Source: Calothrix parasitica NIES-267
GTDB lineage: Bacteria > Cyanobacteriota > Cyanobacteriia > Cyanobacteriales > Nostocaceae
Reading direction: 5' to 3'
Length of the DNA: 64,000 bases
Assembly (NCBI RefSeq): GCF_002368095.1
Contig: NZ_AP018227.1
Span: 1,092,001-1,156,000 of the forward strand
Of the stretch, positions 1 through 7,167 are shown in pieces; positions within the stretch are counted from its first letter, which is position 1, and every line of letters starts with the position of its first letter. The notes under the pieces are model-generated. The model was not told the origin of the DNA. It searched no databases and saw only the letters and a list, made by a program, of their open reading frames with translations. The position numbers and the translations under genes are program-made.

Positions 1-266
1 ACACCATCTACAGTTAAAGGAAGTCTGATAGATTTACCAGTTTTCTTACTAACACCAACATAATGATAAGGTGAATGACTTCCGCAAATACTCACATAAA
101 AATTTTTAGTTTCCGCAGCGACAAAAACACTTTCATAGTTTTTACAATAGTGACGTACTTGTTTATATGGATTAGCTTGTGCAGATTGCATAAAAGGAAT
201 TGATAGAGAACATACACCAGCTACAGATAGAACCAATTTACGTAAAGAAAGAGAAGATAATTTCAT
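1..266 (-). CDS. Secreted hypothetical protein, C-terminus beyond window
   Basis: This reading frame begins at an ATG (complement of 264-266) and runs off the left edge, so only about 88 N-terminal residues are visible. The first 30 residues form a clear Sec signal peptide, with a basic start, a hydrophobic core and a cleavage site after SAQA. The mature part contains cysteines and aromatic residues (for example HYCKNYESVFVAAE) and a repeated Y/H-rich stretch. I do not recognise the family. It is probably a small exported protein. The REP cluster begins directly upstream of its start, so its promoter lies next to or inside the repeats. The gene call is fairly safe because of the signal peptide and clean start. 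The function is unknown. Confidence 0.6.
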   Translation of the reverse strand, partial: MKLSSLSLRKLVLSVAGVCSLSIPFMQSAQANPYKQVRHYCKNYESVFVAAETKNFYVSICGSHSPYHYVGVSKKTGKSIRLPLTVDG

Positions 267-359
267 TTTTAATTATTCTAATATAGTGTTTAACTTACTA
301 ATTACTCCTACACCATAAGTAAAATTGATTCCCGAAAACATATAATTAATTATTCGTTC

Positions 360-680
360 GTAGTTGCGCTTCAGCGCCAAAAATGTTGAACATAGGTAAA
401 AATGACTTTGAAAAAAAATAATTAATTATTCGTTCGTAGTTGCGCTTCAGCGCCAAAAATGTTGAACGCAAGTAAAAAATGTTGAAAAAAATAATTAATT
501 ATTCGTTAGTAATTGCGCTTCAGCGCCAAAAATATTGAACGCAGGTAAAAATAATTTTGAAAAAATAATAATTAATTATTAGTAGTTACCCTGAAGCACT
601 CAAGATTTTTCTAAACTTATAATTAATTGAGCATAGTTGCGCTTTGGTGTTCGCAATTTTTGGCGCTGAAGCGCAACTAC
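360..680. repeat. REP-like hairpin cluster left of the RAYT gene
   Basis: At least four copies of a 21-nt unit, GTAG followed by an imperfect hairpin with arms TTGCGC and GCGCCAA and a bulged base, lie at 360-380, 436-456, 509-529 (GTAA variant) and, inverted, 660-680. A degenerate copy lies near 633-656. The first three sit in a larger repeat of about 75 nt that includes AATTAATTATTCGTTCG before the hairpin and AAAATGTTGAAC after it. A tetranucleotide GTAG next to a bulged hairpin is the textbook substrate of REP-associated tyrosine transposases, and such a gene follows at 721. Confidence 0.8.
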
Positions 681-720
681 GAATGAATAAATATTATAAT
701 AAACTCAAATTTAATAATTC

Positions 721-1314
721 ATGTACGATTATCAAAAACTAAATCAAGAGCAAAAACATTCGCTTATTCAAGAAAGACTAAAAAAAGGTTTTCCTCTACA
801 TTCACCACCACATACTATACAAGAAAGCGAATCTTATTTAATCACAGTTACTTGTTACGAACATAGAAATCGTATCAATCTAGAACAACGTCGTCAACAA
901 TTATTAAATGAAATATTTGATAAATTCATCAATCAAGGAATTGAAATATTAGCATGGGTTGTATTACCAAATCACTATCATTTATTAGTTAAAAATGTAG
1001 AATTTAAACAACTAAGTCAAACATTTCGTTCTATTCACGGACCCCTTGCTCGTCAGTGGAATCTTGAAGAAAATACCACAGGTAAAGTCTGGTGTTCTTT
1101 TAGCGACCGCGCTATTCGTTCCGAACGTCATTACTACACAACATTGAATTATATTCACTACAATCCGGTAAAACATAATTGGGCAAAATCTCCTTATGAT
1201 TGGGTTGAAAGTAGCGTTCATTGGTATTTTGAACATTATGGTAGAGAATGGTTAAGAAATTGTTGGGTGGAATATCCAGTACGGCAATATGGAAAGGGTT
1301 GGGATGATTTATAG
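721..1314 (+). CDS. REP-associated tyrosine transposase (RAYT, Y1/HUH family)
   Basis: This 197-residue protein belongs to the single-strand Y1 transposase superfamily (IS200/IS605 TnpA relatives), in the RAYT branch that acts on REP sequences. The HUH metal-binding motif is PNHYH at residues 83-87. The catalytic tyrosine is expected in the block YIHYNPVKH (residues 144-152), which is characteristic of RAYTs. The length fits a RAYT better than a classical IS200 TnpA (about 140 residues). The gene is bracketed by GTAG-hairpin repeats on both sides, as expected for a RAYT with its cognate REPs. No TnpB is present. The protein is full length and both active-site motifs are intact, so it may be active. 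RAYTs are usually single-copy, domesticated-looking genes that disperse REPs rather than classical transposons. Confidence 0.88.
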   Translation: MYDYQKLNQEQKHSLIQERLKKGFPLHSPPHTIQESESYLITVTCYEHRNRINLEQRRQQLLNEIFDKFINQGIEILAWVVLPNHYHLLVKNVEFKQLSQTFRSIHGPLARQWNLEENTTGKVWCSFSDRAIRSERHYYTTLNYIHYNPVKHNWAKSPYDWVESSVHWYFEHYGREWLRNCWVEYPVRQYGKGWDDL

Positions 1315-1318
1315 GCTT

Positions 1319-1491
1319 GTAGTTGCGCTTTAGCGCCAAAGATGTTGAGTATTAAAGCGCAACTACGAACGAATAATTATTTGAATTAATTGGTTTATAG
1401 TTCGATACTTTTGGCGCTAAAGCGCAACTACTAACCTAATAAAAATTCTTTGGTTTGTAGTTCGATACTTTTGGCGCTAAAGCGCAACTAC
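1319..1491. repeat. REP-like hairpin cluster right of the RAYT gene
   Basis: A direct GTAG-type unit lies at 1319-1339, a partial inverted copy ends at 1366, and two full inverted copies lie at 1411-1431 and 1471-1491. The last two sit in a near-exact tandem repeat of about 60-70 nt (from about 1390 and from about 1450) that also contains CTAACCTAATAAAAA. That tail matches the 3' end of the neighbouring peptidase gene at 1502, so the repeat includes a duplicated gene end. Confidence 0.8.
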
Positions 1492-1501
1492 GAACGAATT
1501 A

Positions 1502-3451
1502 CTAACCTAATAAAAACTCTTTGATAAACATCACTGTAGAATAAAATTGAAAGTCAATGTTCTTCTTTTTACTAAATCCATGACCTTCATCTTTTGCCAT
1601 TAAATACCACACCGGTACGTTATTTTTTCTCACTGTTTCTACTATTTGTTCGGCTTCAATTAACGGAACTCTCGGGTCGTTTTTTCCGTGAATTACAAAT
1701 AATGGAACTTTGATATTTTCTGCATTATTTGTCGGAGAAATCTTTTCTAGAAATTCCCTCATCTTCGGGTCTCTCTCATCACCATATTCCACCCTTCGTA
1801 AGTCTCTGCGATAACCTTTTGTATTTTCTAGGAAAGTTACAAAATTGGAAATCCCTACAATATCAATTGCAGCTTTGATTTTATCGCTATATTTCGTCGC
1901 TACAGCCAAAGACATGTAACCACCGTAACTTCCTCCGGTAACTAAAATTCTATCTTTATCTAATTCTGGTTGTGTTGCTACCCAATCGAGTAAAGCACCG
2001 ATGTCTTTAACGGAATCTTCCCGACGAAACCCGTTATCTAATTTAGTAAATGTTTTACCGTATCCCGTCGAACCCCGGACGTTAGGAAATATAACTGCAA
2101 CTCCTAATTCGTTCAGGTAATAATTATATCTTCCTAAAAAAGAAGGACGAAATTGCGATTCGGGGCCGCCGTGAATGTTAATTATCACCGGACGTTTTCC
2201 GGTAAACTTAGCGGGAGGACGATATAAAAAGCCGGAAATTGTTCTATCGTCAAAACTCTTCCACCTTACCAATTCTGCATCTGAGAAACTGCTGGTATTT
2301 ATTCCTCCAGTTTCGCTTAATGTCCAGCGCTCAACTTTGTTATTACGAATATTCAAAGAATAAGCATCGGCTGTATATTTCGCTGAAATCAGTGTAAAAC
2401 CTAAGTCGCGGTTGTTATTATGCCATCGAATGCCGTAAATTTGCCCGATAGGAAGTTTTGGTAAACGTTTAAAACGACGGGTAGCAGTATTTAATATATG
2501 CAATACTCCGGTTCCATCTTCATTAGTGACAAAAGCTAGAAAATTACCGTCATCCGATAAGTCAAAATCGCTCACGTCCCAACGAAACTTCTTGCTGAGA
2601 TAGGTATGCTCTAAAGTATCTAGTTCAACATAAGCTAACCGGGAAAACTCGGAATCTTTATCCGTGATGACATATAAACCTTTACCATCTTTACTAAAAT
2701 AACCACCGTCGTAAGAAATCTTTTCCTCACCATCCTTGGGTAATAATCGTTTTTTCTCACCCGTAGCAGTATCTACCAACCACAGATAACTTTCATTTAC
2801 CGAAACATACTCTAACGCTAAATACTTATCATCATTGGGTGACCAATCCAAACCGTACCAGCCACCACCTTTATTTTGGGTTAATAATTTATTACTTGCA
2901 GGATTCTGCGGATTAATAATGTAAAAATCGGCATCATCACCCGTGCGACGAGTAGAAGTGTAAATCATTTTATCACCGCGATTAGACCAGACACCGCGAC
3001 TATTTTTTGATTTACCATCAGTTAATAAAGTGGTTTCCCCGGTATCCAAATCATAGCGATAATTTTGGTTAAATTCATTACCACCAGTATCTTTACTAAA
3101 GACAAAATAATTACCTTCGGTCGGTTGAAAACTCGCACCGCGAACGGGTTCGGGAAAGAAGGTTAACTGTTGACGGGTAGCCAGGGGAGATTTAACATAA
3201 TGTGTTTGTCGCGTATCTGCAAAGCGCGTGGAAATCAGCATTTCGCGCTTTGTGGGGTGCCAGCTAGAGATTCCAGCACTACGGAACTGAGTATAGCGTT
3301 CGACTTTCTGTACTATATCTGAGGGAATTGGCGGAATTCCCTCAACAACAAGATTGTCTCCAGGAGTAATCGGAGTAACAGCAGCAACCATCGGGATAGG
3401 TAGTAAGATTACTGCAAGCAGGGTAGCAAAAAATAAAGATAAAAATTTCAT
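1502..3451 (-). CDS. Secreted S9 family prolyl-oligopeptidase-like serine peptidase
   Basis: This 649-residue protein has a signal peptide (residues 1-24, hydrophobic core ending near MVAA), then a seven-bladed beta-propeller of TolB/WD40-like repeats (about 50-390), then an alpha/beta hydrolase domain (about 410-649). The catalytic triad is visible: Ser508 in GGSYGGYMS, Asp592 in HGKNDPR and His624 in DEGHGF. The family (S9, acylaminoacyl-peptidase/DPP-like branch) cleaves short peptides, and the propeller restricts access to the active site. A periplasmic or extracellular location is inferred from the signal peptide. The gene is monocistronic, and its stop codon abuts the REP cluster, where a second copy of its last codons is found. 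The exact substrate cannot be read from sequence. Confidence 0.88.
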   Translation of the reverse strand: MKFLSLFFATLLAVILLPIPMVAAVTPITPGDNLVVEGIPPIPSDIVQKVERYTQFRSAGISSWHPTKREMLISTRFADTRQTHYVKSPLATRQQLTFFPEPVRGASFQPTEGNYFVFSKDTGGNEFNQNYRYDLDTGETTLLTDGKSKNSRGVWSNRGDKMIYTSTRRTGDDADFYIINPQNPASNKLLTQNKGGGWYGLDWSPNDDKYLALEYVSVNESYLWLVDTATGEKKRLLPKDGEEKISYDGGYFSKDGKGLYVITDKDSEFSRLAYVELDTLEHTYLSKKFRWDVSDFDLSDDGNFLAFVTNEDGTGVLHILNTATRRFKRLPKLPIGQIYGIRWHNNNRDLGFTLISAKYTADAYSLNIRNNKVERWTLSETGGINTSSFSDAELVRWKSFDDRTISGFLYRPPAKFTGKRPVIINIHGGPESQFRPSFLGRYNYYLNELGVAVIFPNVRGSTGYGKTFTKLDNGFRREDSVKDIGALLDWVATQPELDKDRILVTGGSYGGYMSLAVATKYSDKIKAAIDIVGISNFVTFLENTKGYRRDLRRVEYGDERDPKMREFLEKISPTNNAENIKVPLFVIHGKNDPRVPLIEAEQIVETVRKNNVPVWYLMAKDEGHGFSKKKNIDFQFYSTVMFIKEFLLG

Positions 3452-3566
3452 TTATTAATTATAGATGGGGAGTAGGGAATAGGGAGTAGGGAACAGGGAA
3501 CGGGGAACAACTAACCACTAATAACCAAATCTTGATAAGATGCTCGTGGTTATGGGTTTTGAAGAG

Positions 3567-4220
3567 ATGACAAGTCAATACGATAAGATTATTATTTTTG
3601 ATTGTGACAGTACTTTGAGCAGTATTGAAGGGGTTGATGAATTAGCACGTGCTGCTGGTGAGGAAGCTACTCAAGAAATTGAGAAAATGACTGCTGAAGC
3701 TATGGAAGGGAAGATTACTTTAGAAAGTATTTTTGCAAGACGTTTAGAAATTATTCAACCTACTGCTGACTCTGTTTCGGAAGTTGGTCAGTTATATATC
3801 GATACCGTGGAACCTTCAGCGAAGCAGGTAATTGCAACTTTGAAAAATCAAGGTTGGACACCAATTATTTTGAGTGGTGGTTATCGTCAAGCAATTAAAC
3901 CTTTAGCAGATTATCTTGGTGTGGAAAAAATCGAAGCTGTTGACCTTTATTTTAATCAAGATGGTAGCTATCGAGATTTTAATAGAGATTATCCCTCAAC
4001 ACGTAACGGTGGTAAACCCGAAGTTGTTAAAAGTTTACGAGAGAAATATTCTCCCAGCAAAATTGTAGCGATTGGTGATGGTGTCAGCGATTTAGAAAGC
4101 AAACCCGTAATTGATATGTTTATCGGTTTTGGTAGATATGCTGTGAGAGAAAAAGTTAAGCAGGAAGCAGATTATTTTATTACCGATTTACAAGAAGTTG
4201 TTTCTTTAATTGATAATTGA
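3567..4220 (+). CDS. HAD-IB family phosphatase (SerB-like)
   Basis: This is a haloacid-dehalogenase-type phosphatase related to phosphoserine phosphatase SerB. Motif I is FDCDST near the N-terminus, supplying the nucleophile and acid/base aspartates. Motif II is the serine in LSGGYRQA. A lysine lies in NGGKPEVV, and motif IV is GDGVSDLES. The stretch SSIEGVDELA resembles SerB capping sequences. Phosphoserine is a plausible but unproven substrate. An in-frame ATG exists 27 nt upstream (3540); I chose 3567 because it starts just before the first conserved strand, and no ribosome site clearly decides. The gene stands alone and is followed by a heptamer tandem repeat that begins within bases of its stop. 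Confidence 0.8.
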   Translation: MTSQYDKIIIFDCDSTLSSIEGVDELARAAGEEATQEIEKMTAEAMEGKITLESIFARRLEIIQPTADSVSEVGQLYIDTVEPSAKQVIATLKNQGWTPIILSGGYRQAIKPLADYLGVEKIEAVDLYFNQDGSYRDFNRDYPSTRNGGKPEVVKSLREKYSPSKIVAIGDGVSDLESKPVIDMFIGFGRYAVREKVKQEADYFITDLQEVVSLIDN

Positions 4221-4271
4221 TAATTGGTAATTGGTAATTGGTAATTGGTAATTGGTAATTGGTAATTGGTA
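4221..4271. repeat. Heptamer tandem repeat (TAATTGG)n
   Basis: Roughly seven perfect head-to-tail copies of the 7-mer TAATTGG follow the phosphatase stop codon directly. Short tandemly repeated heptamers of this kind are a known hallmark of heterocystous cyanobacterial intergenic DNA. Copy number is likely to vary between strains. Confidence 0.85.
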
Positions 4272-4307
4272 ACTGCTCGCTGTTTTTAATCTCATGAGTT
4301 TTGATAA

Positions 4308-4598
4308 TTAGCTGGTTTACGGTTTGAGAAAAATTTAATTCGTCAGTTATTGAGCGAGGATATTATGCAGGATTCAGTTATTTATCAAGACATTTTACAG
4401 AAGGGAGAGCAAAGGGGAGAATTTCGATTTTTGAACCGGATGTTAAATCGACGTTTTGGTGAGATAGATTCATCAATAATCGAACGTATTAGAATATTAT
4501 CTACCGAACAATTGGAAACTTTGGGAGAAGAATTTTTGAGTTTTTCAAATGTTTCTGATTTGGTTAATTGGCTTGAGCAAAATGCAAGCAATTCGTAG
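4308..4598 (+). pseudogene. Truncated Rpn/DUF4351-type nuclease remnant
   Basis: The frame encodes a C-terminal piece of the cyanobacterial Rpn-family (PD-(D/E)XK, recombination-promoting nuclease/putative transposase) proteins that carry a DUF4351 tail. Recognisable blocks are LAGLRFEK at the left edge, then VIYQDILQKGEQRGE, then the DUF4351 signature LNRRFGEIDSSIIERI and LETLGEEFLSF. Full proteins have about 200 more N-terminal residues with the nuclease core. Here an in-frame TAA at about 4305 precedes the homologous part, and the upstream DNA is heptamer repeat. A TTG at 4350 could start an 82-residue product, but no ribosome site supports it. I read this as a decayed copy, perhaps truncated by repeat expansion or deletion. 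A stand-alone DUF4351 protein is the less likely alternative. Confidence 0.65.
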
Positions 4599-4610
4599 AT
4601 TGAGTGATTG

Positions 4611-4680
4611 TAGGTTGGGTTAGGTTCGCGAAAATTTGGTTACAAACCAATAAATTAAATTTGAACCGTAACCCAACATT
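4611..4680. repeat. Small inverted-repeat element, copy 1
   Basis: An inverted repeat has arms GTTGGGTTAGGTTC (4614-4627) and GAACCGTAACCCAAC (4663-4677) around an AT-rich loop. A second, diverged copy with the same arm order and size lies at 6921-6990. The two copies bracket the two genes between them. Confidence 0.6.
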
Positions 4681-4794
4681 GATTTAGATAATCTTTTGAA
4701 TGTTTTTATTCATCATAAATTTTGGTCAAAATCTAGTATTGAGTAATTTTTAATATTTTTACTTCGACCTTGTAATAAATGAATGAACTTCTTT

Positions 4795-5253
4795 CTAAAC
4801 ATTTTTATTAATCCCAATTGACTTAATACCTAATTGAATTGCATTATAAACAGTTTCATATTCTTCATTATCATTGTCTGATATTTGTTCTACTGTAAAT
4901 TGTGTCCCATTAACAATAGGTTTTCCACCTTTATCAAGCATTACCCAGATTTCATCGGCTAAATCAAACTTTTTAATCGGATAACCTTCTTGAAATACAG
5001 TTGATTCTCGATATGCAACCCTACCGTCATATCTTATTAAAAGAGCTTGAGAAAATATTATAGATATTTGACTCGCTACATATTCCAAATCGTAAAAAAA
5101 ATTTCTGCTATTTTCAACAACATGAAAGCATGATAAATCATCGTTTATTTTACCCAAATATAATTTTATATTAGTAGATATTTTTTGATTTATATTATCT
5201 TTAATTTGTTCAAAAGACGCTTTAAATAAAATTGCTTCAAATACAGAACTCAT
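4795..5253 (-). CDS. Hypothetical protein, 152 residues
   Basis: This ATG-started frame encodes a soluble acidic protein without a signal peptide or membrane segment. I do not recognise a family. Visible blocks are YDLEYVASQISIIF, RYDGRVAYRES and DEIWVMLDKGGKP, with an acidic stretch SDNDNEEYE near the C-terminus. The gene stands alone between the two copies of the GTTGGG inverted repeat and has no operon partner. The coding call rests on length, normal composition and lack of a better overlapping frame. Small acidic single-domain proteins of this kind are sometimes immunity or adaptor proteins, but nothing here demonstrates that. Confidence 0.55.
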   Translation of the reverse strand: MSSVFEAILFKASFEQIKDNINQKISTNIKLYLGKINDDLSCFHVVENSRNFFYDLEYVASQISIIFSQALLIRYDGRVAYRESTVFQEGYPIKKFDLADEIWVMLDKGGKPIVNGTQFTVEQISDNDNEEYETVYNAIQLGIKSIGINKNV

Positions 5254-5344
5254 GTAATATTTTTTTACAAATTACATTTACCAAAATATAAATAGTAGTT
5301 AGTTGAACAATCATCGACTAACTACTAACTATTAAAATTTAATA

Positions 5345-6673
5345 TTAAACAAAAGCAAAATCACTCGCGCTCAAATCATTAACTTGAGTATCTAAGAGTA
5401 TTGTTAAATCTTGACCCAAAGCATTAATAATGGTATTACTACCATCTTGAGTCAATTTCAAATCATCAAATTCCAAAGTCGTATTCGCAAAACCAATTAC
5501 GTCTTCATTTTTTATAAAATCGGTAATTGTATTCTCTTTGCTAGGTAAATCAAGGATATCCGTAACTAACCAGAATTGGTCGCTACCACTTCCTCCAGAA
5601 ACTATATTATTACCTTCACCGGAACCCAAAAACAGAATATCATTTCCACTTCCAGCAATAATCTGATGTTTGCTTCCTCCGAATAAAACATCATCACCAC
5701 TACCCAAATCGACCCGACTAGATTCTCCTCCAGGAGCAAAAGTAATATCTACATTATCATTACCAGCACCAGCAAATAGAATCTGATTTTCTCCTAAAAA
5801 TTGTTTTTCATCAGATATTGTTGTGTCAAAAGAATCTGCTTCGGAACTACCAAATACAGTTTTTGGTAATGGTTTATCTGTGACTGGTTCCGACCTGTCT
5901 ACAGTTTGAGTAACTGTACTACCGAATGATATATCAAGATTAGGCAAATTAGATTCGACATCAATATCTACGGTAATCGCATCTAAAACCTCGTCGAGAT
6001 TGTATTCTATTCCAAAAGGGGTAGGAATTGCTTCGGTTAATAAAGAGTCGGCTAAATTTTTGTTCAGAACTTCCCAAAAATCGGTTTCGTTAGGGTAGTT
6101 GATCAAAAAGTTGTCAATAAAGTCGCGGATAGGAACAAAATCCGGATATTCTAAAGGATTATCTTTACCAATACCTTCCTTGTAATCCAAATCAACTGAA
6201 AGGTCTATAACTGATTGTCCTTGATGTTCAATTTCATAATCAACTATCTCGAAAGAAAAACTTTCATTGAAATTAATTTCTTCATTTTCAATAGTTCCTA
6301 ACACCATGCTACTACGGGGTGTAGGAATATTCGCCGAGCCAGGTTGAATATCGATATCTACTGTAAGTGAATCTAGTATTTCGTCGAGATTATATTCTGT
6401 TCCGTCATCAACAGCTATTGGTTCGGTTAACAACTGAGTGACCAAGTTTTTATTGAGAATTTCCCAAAAGTCAGTTTCGTTAGGATATTCAACGAGAAAA
6501 TTGATAATTGATTCACCGATAGGAGTAAAATCCGGATACTCAGAATTATTTATTCCTTCCTTGTAATCTAAATCAACAGACAGGTCTATAACTGCTTGTC
6601 CTTGATGTTCTATCGGAAAGTCTTTTAATTTAAAATCAATATTTTCTTCTGGTAAATTAATTTGATTTGCCAC
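5345..6673 (-). CDS. Secreted RTX-like calcium-binding repeat protein with internal duplication
   Basis: This 442-residue acidic protein starts at a GTG (complement 6671-6673) with GAGAGAA upstream. It has no classical signal peptide. Residues about 15-125 and 125-250 are two copies of the same module, each containing EHQGQ(A/S)VIDLSVDLDYKEGI, then YPNETDFWE(I/V)LNKNL, then EYNLDE(I/V)LD. A hemolysin-type Gly/Asp-rich region follows (about 285-370; AGAGNDN, LGSGDDVLFGG, AGSGNDILFLGSGEG) and then a terminal DFIKNEDVIGF block typical of type I secreted RTX proteins. Export by a type I system through the C-terminus is inferred. The duplicated module is not one I can name. The gene is monocistronic. 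A loose RTX/DUF4114-like protein is the best label. Confidence 0.7.
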   Translation of the reverse strand: MANQINLPEENIDFKLKDFPIEHQGQAVIDLSVDLDYKEGINNSEYPDFTPIGESIINFLVEYPNETDFWEILNKNLVTQLLTEPIAVDDGTEYNLDEILDSLTVDIDIQPGSANIPTPRSSMVLGTIENEEINFNESFSFEIVDYEIEHQGQSVIDLSVDLDYKEGIGKDNPLEYPDFVPIRDFIDNFLINYPNETDFWEVLNKNLADSLLTEAIPTPFGIEYNLDEVLDAITVDIDVESNLPNLDISFGSTVTQTVDRSEPVTDKPLPKTVFGSSEADSFDTTISDEKQFLGENQILFAGAGNDNVDITFAPGGESSRVDLGSGDDVLFGGSKHQIIAGSGNDILFLGSGEGNNIVSGGSGSDQFWLVTDILDLPSKENTITDFIKNEDVIGFANTTLEFDDLKLTQDGSNTIINALGQDLTILLDTQVNDLSASDFAFV

Positions 6674-7167
6674 TTTTTATTCTCTCAATTCTTAGTTAAT
6701 CTGCCAGTTATGCTACCAGGATTGCGATTAAATTAACTAAGTTGTCGGTAGTATTTTTTTAATTGGAAAGAATTATCGCCTATTTTTGGATTATGCAATA
6801 AAATACGGGATTCACATAATATTTATCATTTTAATAATTAATGACAATCATATATCATCGCTAGAAAAATTATTTTTAACTTATTAATTTATTTATATTA
6901 ATACCGCAAAAAGTAGTTTGCAGTTTGGATTAGGTTCATAAAAAAATTACTGATAAACAAATAACTCAAGCTTGAACCGTAACCCAATATTATATTTACC
7001 TGTAAATTTTATATTCGGTTACGAAATTTTGAGAATAAAAATATGAATAACAACTTAAATTTATTTTTCCTATTTAATCTAAGTTACTAATTAATAACTG
7101 AATAAATTGTGCGTGACGGCAGTATCAATTATGCTAACCGTCACACACCCTACAATAATTTAATTCT
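6674..7167. other. Intergenic region with second GTTGGG-type inverted repeat
   Basis: This 494-nt AT-rich stretch lies upstream of the RTX-like gene and downstream of the large PEP-CTERM gene. It contains a diverged copy (6921-6990) of the inverted repeat at 4611-4680, with arms TTTGGATTAGGTTC and GAACCGTAACCCAA. I see no further gene or clear terminator. Confidence 0.5.
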
